A stretch of DNA of 53,267 nucleotides from CAYVXE01 sp964455375 (GCA_964455375.1 CAYVXE010000021.1:1-53267); one strand, 5' to 3'; positions 42,447-51,889 are shown, numbered from the stretch's first letter. A program made the numbers and translations. Notes: a model not told the origin generated them from the sequence alone.

Positions 42447-45400
42447 CTATCTGAGAACGACAATTTTTCTCTTTGTGTTCATAATCTCCTTACCATTTGC
42501 CACTGCTTTTGCAACCAGGATGTAGCCCCCGTTACCAATTTTTTGACCGCGGTCATTCATGCCAGACCACGTAACAGAATTTGGATGAACGGATAGCGCC
42601 CTGCCTCTACCGCCCGGCGTTCCCGCCGGAAATTCTGCAGACCAGACCAAATTCCCGAAGTAATCGAATATTTTCAAAGAAACATCTGCATTTTCGGAAA
42701 GATAGTAGTCGATAGTCGTTGCTTCTTCCAAACGTCCAAACGGATTTGGATAATTAACCACCACACCATCCTGCTGGTCTGATGTGGTTAAGTTCACAAT
42801 AATTTCAACTTCAGTGGACACCGAGTCCGCTGTTACCTGAATGCGATTGTTCTCGGTAACATTTCCTGCTGTAAATGTAATGAAAGCCTTCCCGGAATCA
42901 TCCGAGGTTACGCTCTGTTCTGAAACCTGCCCGCTGCCGGAAACGACGTTAAACCTTATTTCTTTAGATGAAACCGGATTTGAGAAACGGTCATGAATGC
43001 TCACGGTTATTGTGGTACTTTTACCTGCGGCAAGTTCCTGTACCGAAGATGACGCGGCAATGCTTGACACCTGTGCGGCTGAGACCTGTACGGGTTCCGA
43101 GAAAATGGGATCGTTGCCGAGATTGTCCGAGACTTTCAGACGGATTTTCCCGGCTTTCATCAATGATATGTTCTGAGTTCGTTCACCGGCTAAAAGATTA
43201 AACGTCCTGTTTTGCGGTATCTCAACGACATCTTCCAGGTTTGCAGCCGAGACGGCGGTTAAGGTCACTAAGTTATTTGCACTGCTTACCAATTCCCCAA
43301 TACCGTTTTTAAACACGACGTTGATTGAAAACAGTTCTCCGGCGGTAATTTGTGAAACGGACGTAGAAATCTCGTAATGCAGTCCCCCAGCCAGGACATT
43401 GACGACACCGTCCGGTGATTCAGCAATTTGGGAATCGGACAAATCCTGCGCCCGTACAACCTGATTTCCACCCTGACCTAAAATAATGGAGAACTGTGCC
43501 TGTCCATTTACGAGAACGGTGTCTGGCGGCGTAATCACCGCCTGATTATCGGTGAGGAACAGCGTAACTCTGTCTGCAGGGGCTGTGTTTACGGGGTTCC
43601 AGGAATTATCCACAGCAAGTACCCGAACATTAAAAGCCAGACCTGTTGTTTGAATCCCCGGTTCCCCGATTCTACCGGGGCGTTTCAAGGGGTCTGTTTC
43701 GTTATCACCGGGTAGAAGTTGTTCGCCGGGCTGTAAAAGCAAGAGTCGTGAAAAAGCATTTGGTGAAACAATGAGTGCTGCACTTTGGGCTATGGGAAAG
43801 CCTGTTAATTCCTTAAAATAACCGGACAGAATCTGCGGCACGGCTGTGCGGAAAATTGTTGGAACGATCACTTCACCCTGAGAGAATCTGATTGAATCAG
43901 GAAAAACCGTAAAAGTGTCAGTTGCGGTGAAAGCGATAGCGTCGTTATGGTTCGGGACAACATTCCAAAAACGATCGACTGCGCGAACGAGGACATTCAC
44001 CGGATTTCCAGCCACGACTGGATTCGGTGAATTCTTAATCCCCGGCTCAACTCCGGGCGTTGCTTCCTGACCCGGAAGGACGATCTGCATTGCAGCCAGG
44101 GAGTCCGGTCTCACATTAAATGCATTACTTGCGCCGGTGTGAGTGAACGGTGGTGCCACAAAATCACTAACGTGCAGAACAACATTTTCTTCAGCCCGAG
44201 TTACGTAAATCGAATCTTCCCAAACGCCGTTTGACAATGTAACTCCGGTTGGTGAAATCGTGCCGTTACCGGATGTAGCAGACAAAACGATTTCGTCCTG
44301 GTAATCCGTCACAAGATTATTGAAACGATTCAGTGCTTCGATCCGGACTGGGAATTTTACACCCGCATTCTGTCCTGTGTCAATCATAGAAAAAACAAAA
44401 TGGTCAACCGTTCCAAGGTCGAGAAAAAACTCTGACGACAGAGCCGGATTTGTTAAAACCGCATGGTTTGTTGCCTCCACCTGAACATGATTTTGTCCTT
44501 CGGTGAAAAAAGTTACCTGGTATGCGGCCTCAGCGACATTCTGAATTGTGTCCGGTGGTAGCACGGCTAATGTATCTGTGGATGAAAAGTGCAAATCTAA
44601 CTCACCCGGTTGCACCGCATTCCACCAATTATCCGTAGCACGCACTTGAATTGTAAATGTCTCACCGGCAATTTGTTTCTCGGGTGTCCCGGCTTTACCG
44701 GATGCCAATCCAGGCGTAAACGCCTCCCTCGGCAACAAAACGATTAAATTCGCCAAATCTCCAGCTAGAACCTCAAATACGTTGCTTTCTCCTGAATGAG
44801 ACGGCGTTGTTCCGTCGCTTACTTGTATTTTAATATCATTACCAGCGCGAGTGAGTAGAATGTTACCATTCCACTGTCCGTCAGTAAAAGGTCCGACGAC
44901 GATATTATTTATCGTGTCGGATCCGGTAAAAGTAGTTAAATTTGCAAATCCATTGAAATCGGTAAAAAGAATATTGGAGCTGGTTTCCGCGTGAATATTA
45001 ATGGCTACTGAATCACCCGCGGTATAAGGGCCTACTAAAGGATCCAGAATAAAATGATCTAATCCCTGATTAATCACAGGCACGGCTGTACTGACATTTG
45101 ATAAGATCGAAATATCTGAAACATTCTGGACTGCCAGGGTGCTGCCGGAGATATTGAGGGTCACCGGAATATCCAAAAACTTACCTTCATTCAAACGTAA
45201 TGTCGTATCCGGCAATTGCGCAGTGGGATCTGACGAAGTCAAAGAGACATTGTCAAAAATAACCAGATCATTGTCTCGTCTTTCGACTTTATTAAAATAG
45301 TTATCTGTTGCATAGATAGAAACAAGAAATTCTGACCCTTCTACCTGACTGAGGACCTGCCCTCCTTTACCTGACAGGCTGCCGGGTTCATTGTGCTCTC

Positions 45401-45935
45401 CTGGCAAGAGAAGAAGAAGCCGTTTGTAAGATGCTGGAAATCCTTGTATTCGGTTGCTTAGACCTATATGTTCATCAGGAGTATCCCGGTCGCTGATTTC
45501 AACCCAAATATCCCCCGGAGTCAACTTTGAAACCGGTTTTCTCCCTGCACGGAATAATATAAGGTCGCCCTGCCACTGCCCATTGACAATCTGGATGCTG
45601 TCCGGCCAGATGCGCCCGTCACCGTCCAGGGTTCTTTCAGCTAAATAAACAATGCCAGTATAATCCGTTACAGGGTTTTGGTTAATATCAACCGCAGTGA
45701 TAATCACATCGGGAATCGTATCTCCAGCGACGGTAAAACCGGTTCGCCAGGTTCTGGGTTCTCCAATCGTGCTTATCGTAAAGGCTGTCAATGCGCCGGA
45801 AGTTGCATTGTCCTTTTGAACAACAGATTGCGCGTTTATTAGTTTAACGTGTGTAAGCAATACTGCTGGTAAAAAAAATAATGCCAAGGCGACATTCAAA
45901 CAAGTATTCCTTTTAACTAACGTCAGTGCATTCAT
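42447..45935 (-). CDS. Large secreted Ig-repeat protein with YPNPF C-terminal domain
   Basis: A 1162-residue exported protein (signal ends INAQ). AGGGAG precedes the ATG at 45935; a TTG just before it is a second option. The body alternates two kinds of Ig-like repeat: one contains VSD...SGxSNxF (about 50-165, 295-395, 520-620), the other contains LLPGE...PG...GKxG...ATDNxWN (about 170-290, 398-515, 625-735, 740-870). A Big_1/invasin-like domain follows (about 985-1050). The last 106 residues begin NYPNPFGR and form a FlgD-like Ig module (VTWSGMNDRGQKIGNGGY), the type that ends many secreted FCB-group proteins. It is likely exported to the surface, perhaps with the PorV-like protein encoded next. 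Confidence 0.85.
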   Translation of the reverse strand: MNALTLVKRNTCLNVALALFFLPAVLLTHVKLINAQSVVQKDNATSGALTAFTISTIGEPRTWRTGFTVAGDTIPDVIITAVDINQNPVTDYTGIVYLAERTLDGDGRIWPDSIQIVNGQWQGDLILFRAGRKPVSKLTPGDIWVEISDRDTPDEHIGLSNRIQGFPASYKRLLLLLPGEHNEPGSLSGKGGQVLSQVEGSEFLVSIYATDNYFNKVERRDNDLVIFDNVSLTSSDPTAQLPDTTLRLNEGKFLDIPVTLNISGSTLAVQNVSDISILSNVSTAVPVINQGLDHFILDPLVGPYTAGDSVAINIHAETSSNILFTDFNGFANLTTFTGSDTINNIVVGPFTDGQWNGNILLTRAGNDIKIQVSDGTTPSHSGESNVFEVLAGDLANLIVLLPREAFTPGLASGKAGTPEKQIAGETFTIQVRATDNWWNAVQPGELDLHFSSTDTLAVLPPDTIQNVAEAAYQVTFFTEGQNHVQVEATNHAVLTNPALSSEFFLDLGTVDHFVFSMIDTGQNAGVKFPVRIEALNRFNNLVTDYQDEIVLSATSGNGTISPTGVTLSNGVWEDSIYVTRAEENVVLHVSDFVAPPFTHTGASNAFNVRPDSLAAMQIVLPGQEATPGVEPGIKNSPNPVVAGNPVNVLVRAVDRFWNVVPNHNDAIAFTATDTFTVFPDSIRFSQGEVIVPTIFRTAVPQILSGYFKELTGFPIAQSAALIVSPNAFSRLLLLQPGEQLLPGDNETDPLKRPGRIGEPGIQTTGLAFNVRVLAVDNSWNPVNTAPADRVTLFLTDNQAVITPPDTVLVNGQAQFSIILGQGGNQVVRAQDLSDSQIAESPDGVVNVLAGGLHYEISTSVSQITAGELFSINVVFKNGIGELVSSANNLVTLTAVSAANLEDVVEIPQNRTFNLLAGERTQNISLMKAGKIRLKVSDNLGNDPIFSEPVQVSAAQVSSIAASSSVQELAAGKSTTITVSIHDRFSNPVSSKEIRFNVVSGSGQVSEQSVTSDDSGKAFITFTAGNVTENNRIQVTADSVSTEVEIIVNLTTSDQQDGVVVNYPNPFGRLEEATTIDYYLSENADVSLKIFDYFGNLVWSAEFPAGTPGGRGRALSVHPNSVTWSGMNDRGQKIGNGGYILVAKAVANGKEIMNTKRKIVVLR

Positions 45936-46041
45936 CAATAATGCTCCCTACAATCATTCAGAAAAAAATGAATTAAACTGATTCTGTAAATAAATGACAC
46001 AGATTTTCCGGCATCTGGCTGTAAAACATCAAAGGTGGTTT

Positions 46042-46452
46042 TCAAAAAGATTTTGTGGATTTTTTCTCCTGGATTTCTTCCAGGTGTTGGAGAAACTCGT
46101 TCAAACTGCCGGAAAACTCCTGTAAATAATCATTCGATCTTAAACGTACACGGACACTGTAATCTCCGCGTGTTGCCCGGGACAACACGCGTTGTAATTG
46201 CACCAAAGGACCTGCGATACGGTGTGAAAATCTTGCTCCGAAATAGATATTGATAACCGAAAATAAAAGAACCATTACCAACGTAGAGCCGTAATAAGCG
46301 TAAACCGAATAATCTTTGGGGTATGATTTGGTAATGTTTTCGACAAATAGCAAAACGATCGCAAAGCAAATAATTTCAATTGACATTAATACGGTCATAT
46401 ACCGAATAAATGTAAATTGAATTTTAGGATGAATATAATACAATCGCCGCAT
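46042..46452 (-). CDS. Two-helix membrane protein with HAMP domain
   Basis: A 136-residue protein from the ATG at 46452, which has AAGGA upstream; an ATG 13 codons earlier lacks a site. Two membrane helices (about 18-38 and 52-72) flank a very short periplasmic loop, then a complete HAMP domain (SHRIAGPLVQLQRVLSRATRGDY...LNEFLQHLEEI). It stops after HAMP: there is no kinase, cyclase or chemotaxis output domain. It lies 103 bases upstream of the large Ig-protein gene and may be the first member of the envelope cluster, passing signals to a separate partner. Confidence 0.8.
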   Translation of the reverse strand: MRRLYYIHPKIQFTFIRYMTVLMSIEIICFAIVLLFVENITKSYPKDYSVYAYYGSTLVMVLLFSVINIYFGARFSHRIAGPLVQLQRVLSRATRGDYSVRVRLRSNDYLQEFSGSLNEFLQHLEEIQEKKSTKSF

Positions 46453-46849
46453 AAGAATTTTTCCTTTTAATGGTTTCTTGTGTGTATTCATCGGCAGAGT
46501 TTTTTTTATTCTTTATCAAAATTAAGGAAGTAACAATTATTTAACGAATAACGTTTAATTATCGGCATTTTGAGCCAGACTTTGCCAACAAGCAGAAAAT
46601 TGCGTTTATTTAGCAAACTTTTAATCTCTTGATTTACAAACTCTGTGCCACAATCAAAATGACATTTTTTGTACTTTTACTCTCCAGATGTACTGTTTTG
46701 ACTAAAGATATGGGAGGTGAAATACAAAAATGTAATTCAAAATTGAGGTTAGGAATTTTTCCGAAAACAGAAAAATTTATAATAATTTGACGATTTCGCT
46801 TTGAAATAAATGTTTCAAGAAAAAATTGCGCTGACGAGTGGGAAAAATG
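46453..46849. other. AT-rich intergenic stretch
   Basis: A 397-base spacer between the dusB 3' end and the HAMP gene. No gene is supported. A GGGAGG at about 46710 is followed by an ATG with an immediate stop, so it is not a coding start. The promoter for the envelope cluster is presumably here but was not identified. Confidence 0.4.
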
Positions 46850-48049
46850 CTATCCGCCGGACACAGCTAATTCACCGGCGAGCGAAGGTGGGGTGGCATC
46901 GTCAAGATCATCCAGATAACCGGGCGGCAGAGATACTTTTTGTTTTCGACGCCGTTTGCCGCGGGCAACCCGGAGATGGGTGGTGGGAAAAGGTTCATCA
47001 GGATTGAGTTGGTGGCAGATGTCGTCCACCTCAGCAAAAGATTTGATGCGGACAAGCCTGTCATGAAAGGGTTTCACACAACGAAATCCCTTCAAATACC
47101 AGGCAGTCTGTTTGCGAAACATTTTCACAGCCAACGCTTCTCCAAACCAATCGCCAAGTGCATGCAGGTGTGCCAGCATAATTTCGACGGTTTTCCCCAA
47201 ATCAGGTGGATCGTGCGGTAAATGGCCATTAAAAAGATCGGCAAGATTGCGAAAAAGCCAGGGTCTGCCAAGACATCCCCGTCCTACAACGACGCCGTCA
47301 CAACCGGTCATCCGCATCATTCTCAAGGCGTCACGGGCTTCCCATATGTCACCGTTACCCAGTACCGGCACACTTTTTACTGCTTGCTTTAATTCGGTAA
47401 TCGCTTCCCACTGCGCCGTGCCGCTGTACAATTGTGATGCCGTCCTCGCATGTAAGGCGACCGCTGCACATCCCTCTTCTTCGGCAATTTTACCGGCCGT
47501 AAGAAAGGTGGTGTAGTTTTCATCCAACCCCATGCGAAATTTAATGGTAACCGGGATGGAGTCCGCATGTTGCACCGCTGCCCTGACGATGCTGCGCAGC
47601 AGGTTTGGTTTGACGGGAATGGCAGCGCCACCGCCGATTTTAGTCACTTTTTTTGCCGGACAACCAAAATTCATATCGATGTGGTCCACATGATGCTCGC
47701 GAACCAATTTTGTCACGGCTTTACTCACATAGTAAGGATCAACCCCGTAGAGCTGCAAACTGCGAGGGGTTTCATCGGCAGCAAAAGCTGCCTTACGAAC
47801 TTTTTCGGTTTCAGTTTCTGCAAGATACCGCGCGGTCACCATTTCACTCACGTACAAGCCGGCGCCGAATTTTTTGCAAAGTTTTCGAAACGGCGCATTT
47901 GTAATTCCGGCCATGGGCGCCAAAACAACCGGTGGCCAGACTTTTAATTCACCAATGGATAATGGTGAAAATTCGTTTTTTAAAGCAGGGTGCACGTTTT
48001 GGTTGATGTCGCTGACGTACCTGCTTTTGATTTGCTCTGAATCACTCAT
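46850..48049 (-). CDS. dusB: tRNA dihydrouridine synthase, DusB type
   Basis: FMN-dependent enzyme that reduces uridine to dihydrouridine in tRNA D-loops, 399 residues. The TIM barrel starts at VVLAPMAGITNAPFR (41-55). The active-site cysteine is C130 in DMNFGCPAKKV, and FMN phosphate contacts lie in GNGDIW and GRGCLGRPW. About 28 extra residues precede the usual start. The first ATG overlaps the stop of the upstream membrane-protein gene by four bases (ATGA), so translation is coupled. It is the only translation-related gene in this part of the window. Confidence 0.93.
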   Translation of the reverse strand: MSDSEQIKSRYVSDINQNVHPALKNEFSPLSIGELKVWPPVVLAPMAGITNAPFRKLCKKFGAGLYVSEMVTARYLAETETEKVRKAAFAADETPRSLQLYGVDPYYVSKAVTKLVREHHVDHIDMNFGCPAKKVTKIGGGAAIPVKPNLLRSIVRAAVQHADSIPVTIKFRMGLDENYTTFLTAGKIAEEEGCAAVALHARTASQLYSGTAQWEAITELKQAVKSVPVLGNGDIWEARDALRMMRMTGCDGVVVGRGCLGRPWLFRNLADLFNGHLPHDPPDLGKTVEIMLAHLHALGDWFGEALAVKMFRKQTAWYLKGFRCVKPFHDRLVRIKSFAEVDDICHQLNPDEPFPTTHLRVARGKRRRKQKVSLPPGYLDDLDDATPPSLAGELAVSGG

Positions 48050-48687
48050 CTCTGATCCTTCAGCTTGCGTGCCCCTTTGTAAAGAAAAATCATCGCGCCC
48101 ATTTGGATGACATGATATAAGTCATTATGATTAAAATATTTGTGAATAGTAAGCCCTGCTTGTTGAATACCGGCAGCAAAAAATGAAATCAAAATACCGG
48201 TGATAATATAAGGCGCACCTTTTTCTTTTTTTCTCAAGTAGGCATAAATTAGAAGCAGCATGACGCCGACCATCGCAGGGCCGTAATCATAAATGACATA
48301 TTTAAAGGCGCTGTGGGTCATCATCCAAAGGGCAAACAACAAAAACTTTATTCCAGTGAGCATCAAAAGCCATTTTTTCAGCGGGTTGGTTAAGGTGGCG
48401 GTAATGGTTCCGGCGAGCATAAAAAAACTTGCCAGTCCGATGGAATAAATCGTTGTTTTCCAGATGATGCTGTCGGCAAAATCACTAAGATAAAATGCGA
48501 AACCGTGCGATGTACCGCCCACCACTGCTGCGATTGCCGACGCCAGGAATGCGCCACTCCACAACTTAATCGATTGGCTGTTTTTGCTTTTACCCGTTTT
48601 CCACAGTCTTGCCGCCAAATAGAGGTTTAAGGCGCCAAGAAGATAATCTGTGATCAGGGTTGTTGGTTCTGAGATTTGCATAATCAT
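48046..48687 (-). CDS. Polytopic membrane protein with CREST-like His/Asp pattern (DUF6962-like)
   Basis: A 213-residue protein with about seven helices. Polar residues sit in otherwise hydrophobic segments: S60-H61 (GGTSHGFAFY), H125, D134 in YDYGPAM, and H187/H192 in HNDLYHVIQM. This Ser/His, Asp-x-x-Pro-Met, paired-His layout resembles the CREST superfamily of membrane metal hydrolases (ceramidase, PAQR). The last His pair is spaced five residues rather than four, so assignment is tentative. It overlaps dusB by four bases, an odd pairing for a membrane enzyme. Confidence 0.7.
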   Translation of the reverse strand: MIMQISEPTTLITDYLLGALNLYLAARLWKTGKSKNSQSIKLWSGAFLASAIAAVVGGTSHGFAFYLSDFADSIIWKTTIYSIGLASFFMLAGTITATLTNPLKKWLLMLTGIKFLLFALWMMTHSAFKYVIYDYGPAMVGVMLLLIYAYLRKKEKGAPYIITGILISFFAAGIQQAGLTIHKYFNHNDLYHVIQMGAMIFLYKGARKLKDQR

Positions 48688-48748
48688 AAAATTTAGTTTG
48701 TCGATTTTTTCATGATTTCATTTTCTAATATCTGTATAACCGGTATTT

Positions 48749-49300
48749 TTATTTGTGGTCACCAAATACGTTTCTGACTTCTTCTTCAAATTTCTTGAAT
48801 AAATTGTGCGTAACCTCGCCATCTATGTTGTCGTTAAACGCTTGTACCAAAGATTCAAAATACCAGCGCTGTTTTTCTTTCGGTCTGCTGAAGCGATGCC
48901 AGACCGCTTCACCTGATTGCATCATCTCTTCCCGAATCGAGCGCAAATTGTGCAGTTTGTCTGCACAGATGAGAAGGCACGCTTCTTCGGGCGCCGACCG
49001 GATTGTTTCGAGCGTGTGTTGTTTGCGCATTTCCCACGGATATGATTTGTCCGGTTCTGTGGCATACGCAACTAATTCTGCGACTGCTGAACCGAATTGT
49101 TCCTGTAATTCTTTCAATGTTACCGGTGTGTCTTCAACTGTATCGTGTAAAATGCCTGCGACCACAGTCGTGTCATGACAGTTGTGGGTTATGAGCAACT
49201 TGGCGACCGCAATGGGGTGAACGATGTATGGAAGTCTGGACTGTTTACGGAACTGTCCGGAATGCGCTTTTACGGCAAATTCGATGGCTTTGAAAATCAT
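48749..49300 (-). CDS. MESH1-like HD-domain (p)ppGpp hydrolase (small alarmone hydrolase)
   Basis: Single-domain HD hydrolase, 183 residues, the size of stand-alone alarmone hydrolases. Metal ligands are complete: H28 (YIVHPI), H52-D53 (GILHDTVEDT) and D114 (ICADKLHNLRS), and the ED pair E56-D57 is present. This is the HD_4 family of RelA/SpoT hydrolase domains. There is no synthetase or ACT/TGS domain. It would degrade (p)ppGpp, or possibly NADPH as known for MESH1. It seems to be transcribed alone. Confidence 0.88.
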   Translation of the reverse strand: MIFKAIEFAVKAHSGQFRKQSRLPYIVHPIAVAKLLITHNCHDTTVVAGILHDTVEDTPVTLKELQEQFGSAVAELVAYATEPDKSYPWEMRKQHTLETIRSAPEEACLLICADKLHNLRSIREEMMQSGEAVWHRFSRPKEKQRWYFESLVQAFNDNIDGEVTHNLFKKFEEEVRNVFGDHK

Positions 49301-49401
49301 AAAATGGAATGTTGTTAATGAAATTTAAACTACAAAATAGAAAATATTTTTTAAAGGATCAAGCAGGAGAAAAATTTAAAACGTGATGTTTTTTTGCAGG
49401 T

Positions 49402-51363
49402 TTAGTTTTTCCTTTCGATACAACTTTTTCCCATAAACAGGACTAACAATGTGAATGCTAAGAGACCCATCAATGGCGCCGCGGCGCCAGCCCACTGCCA
49501 CCCGAATCCTTGCGGGGCTTTTCCCGCGATAAACGCCACCGCAGCGATGCCGATGCCGAGAATGCCTTCGCCGCCGACTAAACCGGAACCAAACAACACG
49601 CCCCTTTCACGGCGGGCTGAAGCATTTTCCGGCGAAGCAGCTTTCTTCTCCAAAAAGAGCCTGAGAAGACCACCGATGAATAACGGTGTAAATGTACTCA
49701 AAGGTAAATAGACGCCAACTGCGAACGGCAAACTGGGGATGCGGAACAGTTCGCAGGCCAGGGCAATGAAAATACCAATTCCCACCAATGTCCAGGGTAA
49801 CGTATTTTGCAAAACGCCTTCAATCACGACTTTCATGAGTGTTGCCTGCGGTGCCGGCAGAGCTTTGGTGCCAAATCCATACGCCTTGTCCAACAGAATG
49901 ACGGCCAGGCAAACAAATGTTGCCGAGGTTAAGACCCCGGCCAATTCGCCGATTTGCTGTTTGCGCGGCGTTGCGCCTAAAAGAAAGCCGGTTTTTAAAT
50001 CCTGAGACGTGTCTCCGGCGATGGATGCGGCAATGGCTACCACACAACCAATGGTCAGTGCAGCGACTTTGCCGGCATCATTTGTCCATCCCAACAATAG
50101 GAAAATCGTTGACGTGGCCAGAAGCGAGGCTATGGTCATGCCGCTGGTGGGATTGGAGGTGACACCCACTAACCCCACAATTCTGGATGAAACGGTAACA
50201 AAAAAGAAAGCGAAAATAACCACCAGAATGGCGGCGGCTAACCGGATGAAAAACGTGTCCAATTGGCCGAAAACATGCGGTATGCTCGCCATGGCTAAAA
50301 CAATAATTCCGGCACCGATTCCAACAACTGAAAGGGGAAGATCCCTTTCAGTCCGTGGAATCCGTAATTTGGTTTCGTCAAGCCGGGCTTTTAATTGCTG
50401 TGCCCCCACGCGAAAGCTTTCGATCATAGTAGGAATGCTTTTGATAAGCGTGATCAGGCCGCCGGTTGCTACCGCTCCGGCACCGATATAGCGAATGTAG
50501 CGCGTCCATATTTCTGCCGGAGTCATATCCGCAATGAGTTTGACTGTTTCCGGATAAAGCGGAATGACACGTGCATCTCCCCAGTAAGCGATAGCAGGAA
50601 TGATGATGAGCCAGGAGAGCAGCCCGCCGCCGATCATGATAGCGCCGATTCTCGGACCCAGAATGTAACCGACGCCAAAAAGCGCTGCCGAGACATCCAT
50701 ACCAACTTGTCCCTTCTTTAAAAATGGGATGTTCACATGAAGATCATCCGGAATGATGCGAATCCAGCCGGTGATAAATTTGAAGAGTGCACCAATTCCG
50801 AGACCCCAGAACACATTTTTTGCCTGGTCACCACCACCTTCACTGGCGACCAGCACCTCTGCACAAGCCGTTCCTTCGGGATAAGGGAGATTTCCATGTT
50901 CTTTCTCGATGAGAAAACGACGCAGTGGAATCATAAAGAGCACGCCCAGTAAGCCGCCGAACATAGACAGCAACGTCATTTGCAGAAGTGAGGGCGCCAA
51001 TTTCCACAGAAACAGCGCCGGTAGTGTAAAGATGACGCCGCTGGCAACGGAGCTCGAGGCTGACCCGATGGTTTGAGAAATATTTGCTTCTAAAATACCG
51101 CTCTTTTGTCCCATGGACTCCAATGCTTTAAAAGCAGCTACTGTTAAAACTGCCACCGGGATGGATGTTGAAATAGTCAAGCCGGCGCGTAACCCCAAAT
51201 AGGCATTTGCCGCGCCAAATAAAACGCCGAAAACGATGCCGGTTAATACAGACTTAATGGTAAATTCCAGAGGACTTTCAGTAGCCGGAATGTACGGTTC
51301 ATATCGTTCGCCTTCCTGCAGAGGTTCGTATGCCTTTGTGCTCAGGGCTTTTTTGTCTTTCAT
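49402..51363 (-). CDS. OPT-family oligopeptide transporter
   Basis: Inner-membrane transporter of 653 residues with about 15 helices, the usual size of bacterial OPT proteins. Hallmarks include GAANAYLGLRAGLTISTSIPVAV, ISQTIGSASSSVASGVIF, NLPYPEGTACAEVL, and SIAGDTSQDLKTGFLLGATPRKQQ. OPT proteins import peptides or metal chelates with protons; specificity cannot be told. A good promoter lies upstream (51410-51438). Only a weak ribosome site precedes the ATG at 51363. Confidence 0.93.
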   Translation of the reverse strand: MKDKKALSTKAYEPLQEGERYEPYIPATESPLEFTIKSVLTGIVFGVLFGAANAYLGLRAGLTISTSIPVAVLTVAAFKALESMGQKSGILEANISQTIGSASSSVASGVIFTLPALFLWKLAPSLLQMTLLSMFGGLLGVLFMIPLRRFLIEKEHGNLPYPEGTACAEVLVASEGGGDQAKNVFWGLGIGALFKFITGWIRIIPDDLHVNIPFLKKGQVGMDVSAALFGVGYILGPRIGAIMIGGGLLSWLIIIPAIAYWGDARVIPLYPETVKLIADMTPAEIWTRYIRYIGAGAVATGGLITLIKSIPTMIESFRVGAQQLKARLDETKLRIPRTERDLPLSVVGIGAGIIVLAMASIPHVFGQLDTFFIRLAAAILVVIFAFFFVTVSSRIVGLVGVTSNPTSGMTIASLLATSTIFLLLGWTNDAGKVAALTIGCVVAIAASIAGDTSQDLKTGFLLGATPRKQQIGELAGVLTSATFVCLAVILLDKAYGFGTKALPAPQATLMKVVIEGVLQNTLPWTLVGIGIFIALACELFRIPSLPFAVGVYLPLSTFTPLFIGGLLRLFLEKKAASPENASARRERGVLFGSGLVGGEGILGIGIAAVAFIAGKAPQGFGWQWAGAAAPLMGLLAFTLLVLFMGKSCIERKN

Positions 51364-51409
51364 GTTGGATTCTCTATTGGTTGTGTGGGGAGGTGTGAAT
51401 TGATTTCAA

Positions 51410-51438
51410 TATATAGTGGATTGGAAATTTAAAGTCAA
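51410..51438 (-). promoter_or_regulatory. Promoter for the OPT transporter gene
   Basis: On the minus strand TTGACT (51438-51433) is followed after exactly 17 bases by TATATA (51415-51410). Transcription would start near 51403, 40 bases before the ATG. Confidence 0.7.
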
Positions 51439-51889
51439 GGAATTTTCCGAAGAGAGTTTTAAAGAATAGTGAAATTCTATAAATAAATATCAAAATAAAA
51501 TGGTGAATAAAACTCCAGATCGGGCAATTTTTACCCTGTTGAACAACATTTTATTTTACATATCACGTGACAATGCAAATCGAATTAAAATTGCTTAATC
51601 ACTTAAGTTGTTATAAATCAGGCGTATACTGCCGTCGTGGTGCTATGAATGTCATTTTGTGGTATTTTGTTTGCAACTCTAATGAGAACTGTAATAATGA
51701 TGGACATTAATATGAATTACAACTTCAAAATGGGGCGAGCATTCTTTAATACATGGGTTGGAGGGAAAAAAAATTAACTTTTTTTTGGATTAAACGATAT
51801 TAATTGTAAATTACAAACTTATTGTTTTGGAATTTTGTTTCAGGATTAATCGTTAGTACAGTTGGTGAATGTGAATCAGGAGAAGTAAT
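51439..51889. other. AT-rich spacer before the small zinc-ribbon-like gene
   Basis: About 450 bases without a supported gene. TTGTAA-A-TTACAA forms a short perfect dyad near 51803 in front of the next gene, but such dyads arise by chance in AT-rich DNA. The ribosome site of the next gene (AGGAGA) lies at the right end. Confidence 0.4.

Noticed and set aside
46690..46790. Small coding sequence after GGGAGG near 46710
   Set aside because: The ATG at the right distance is followed at once by a stop, and the alternative frame has no ribosome site.
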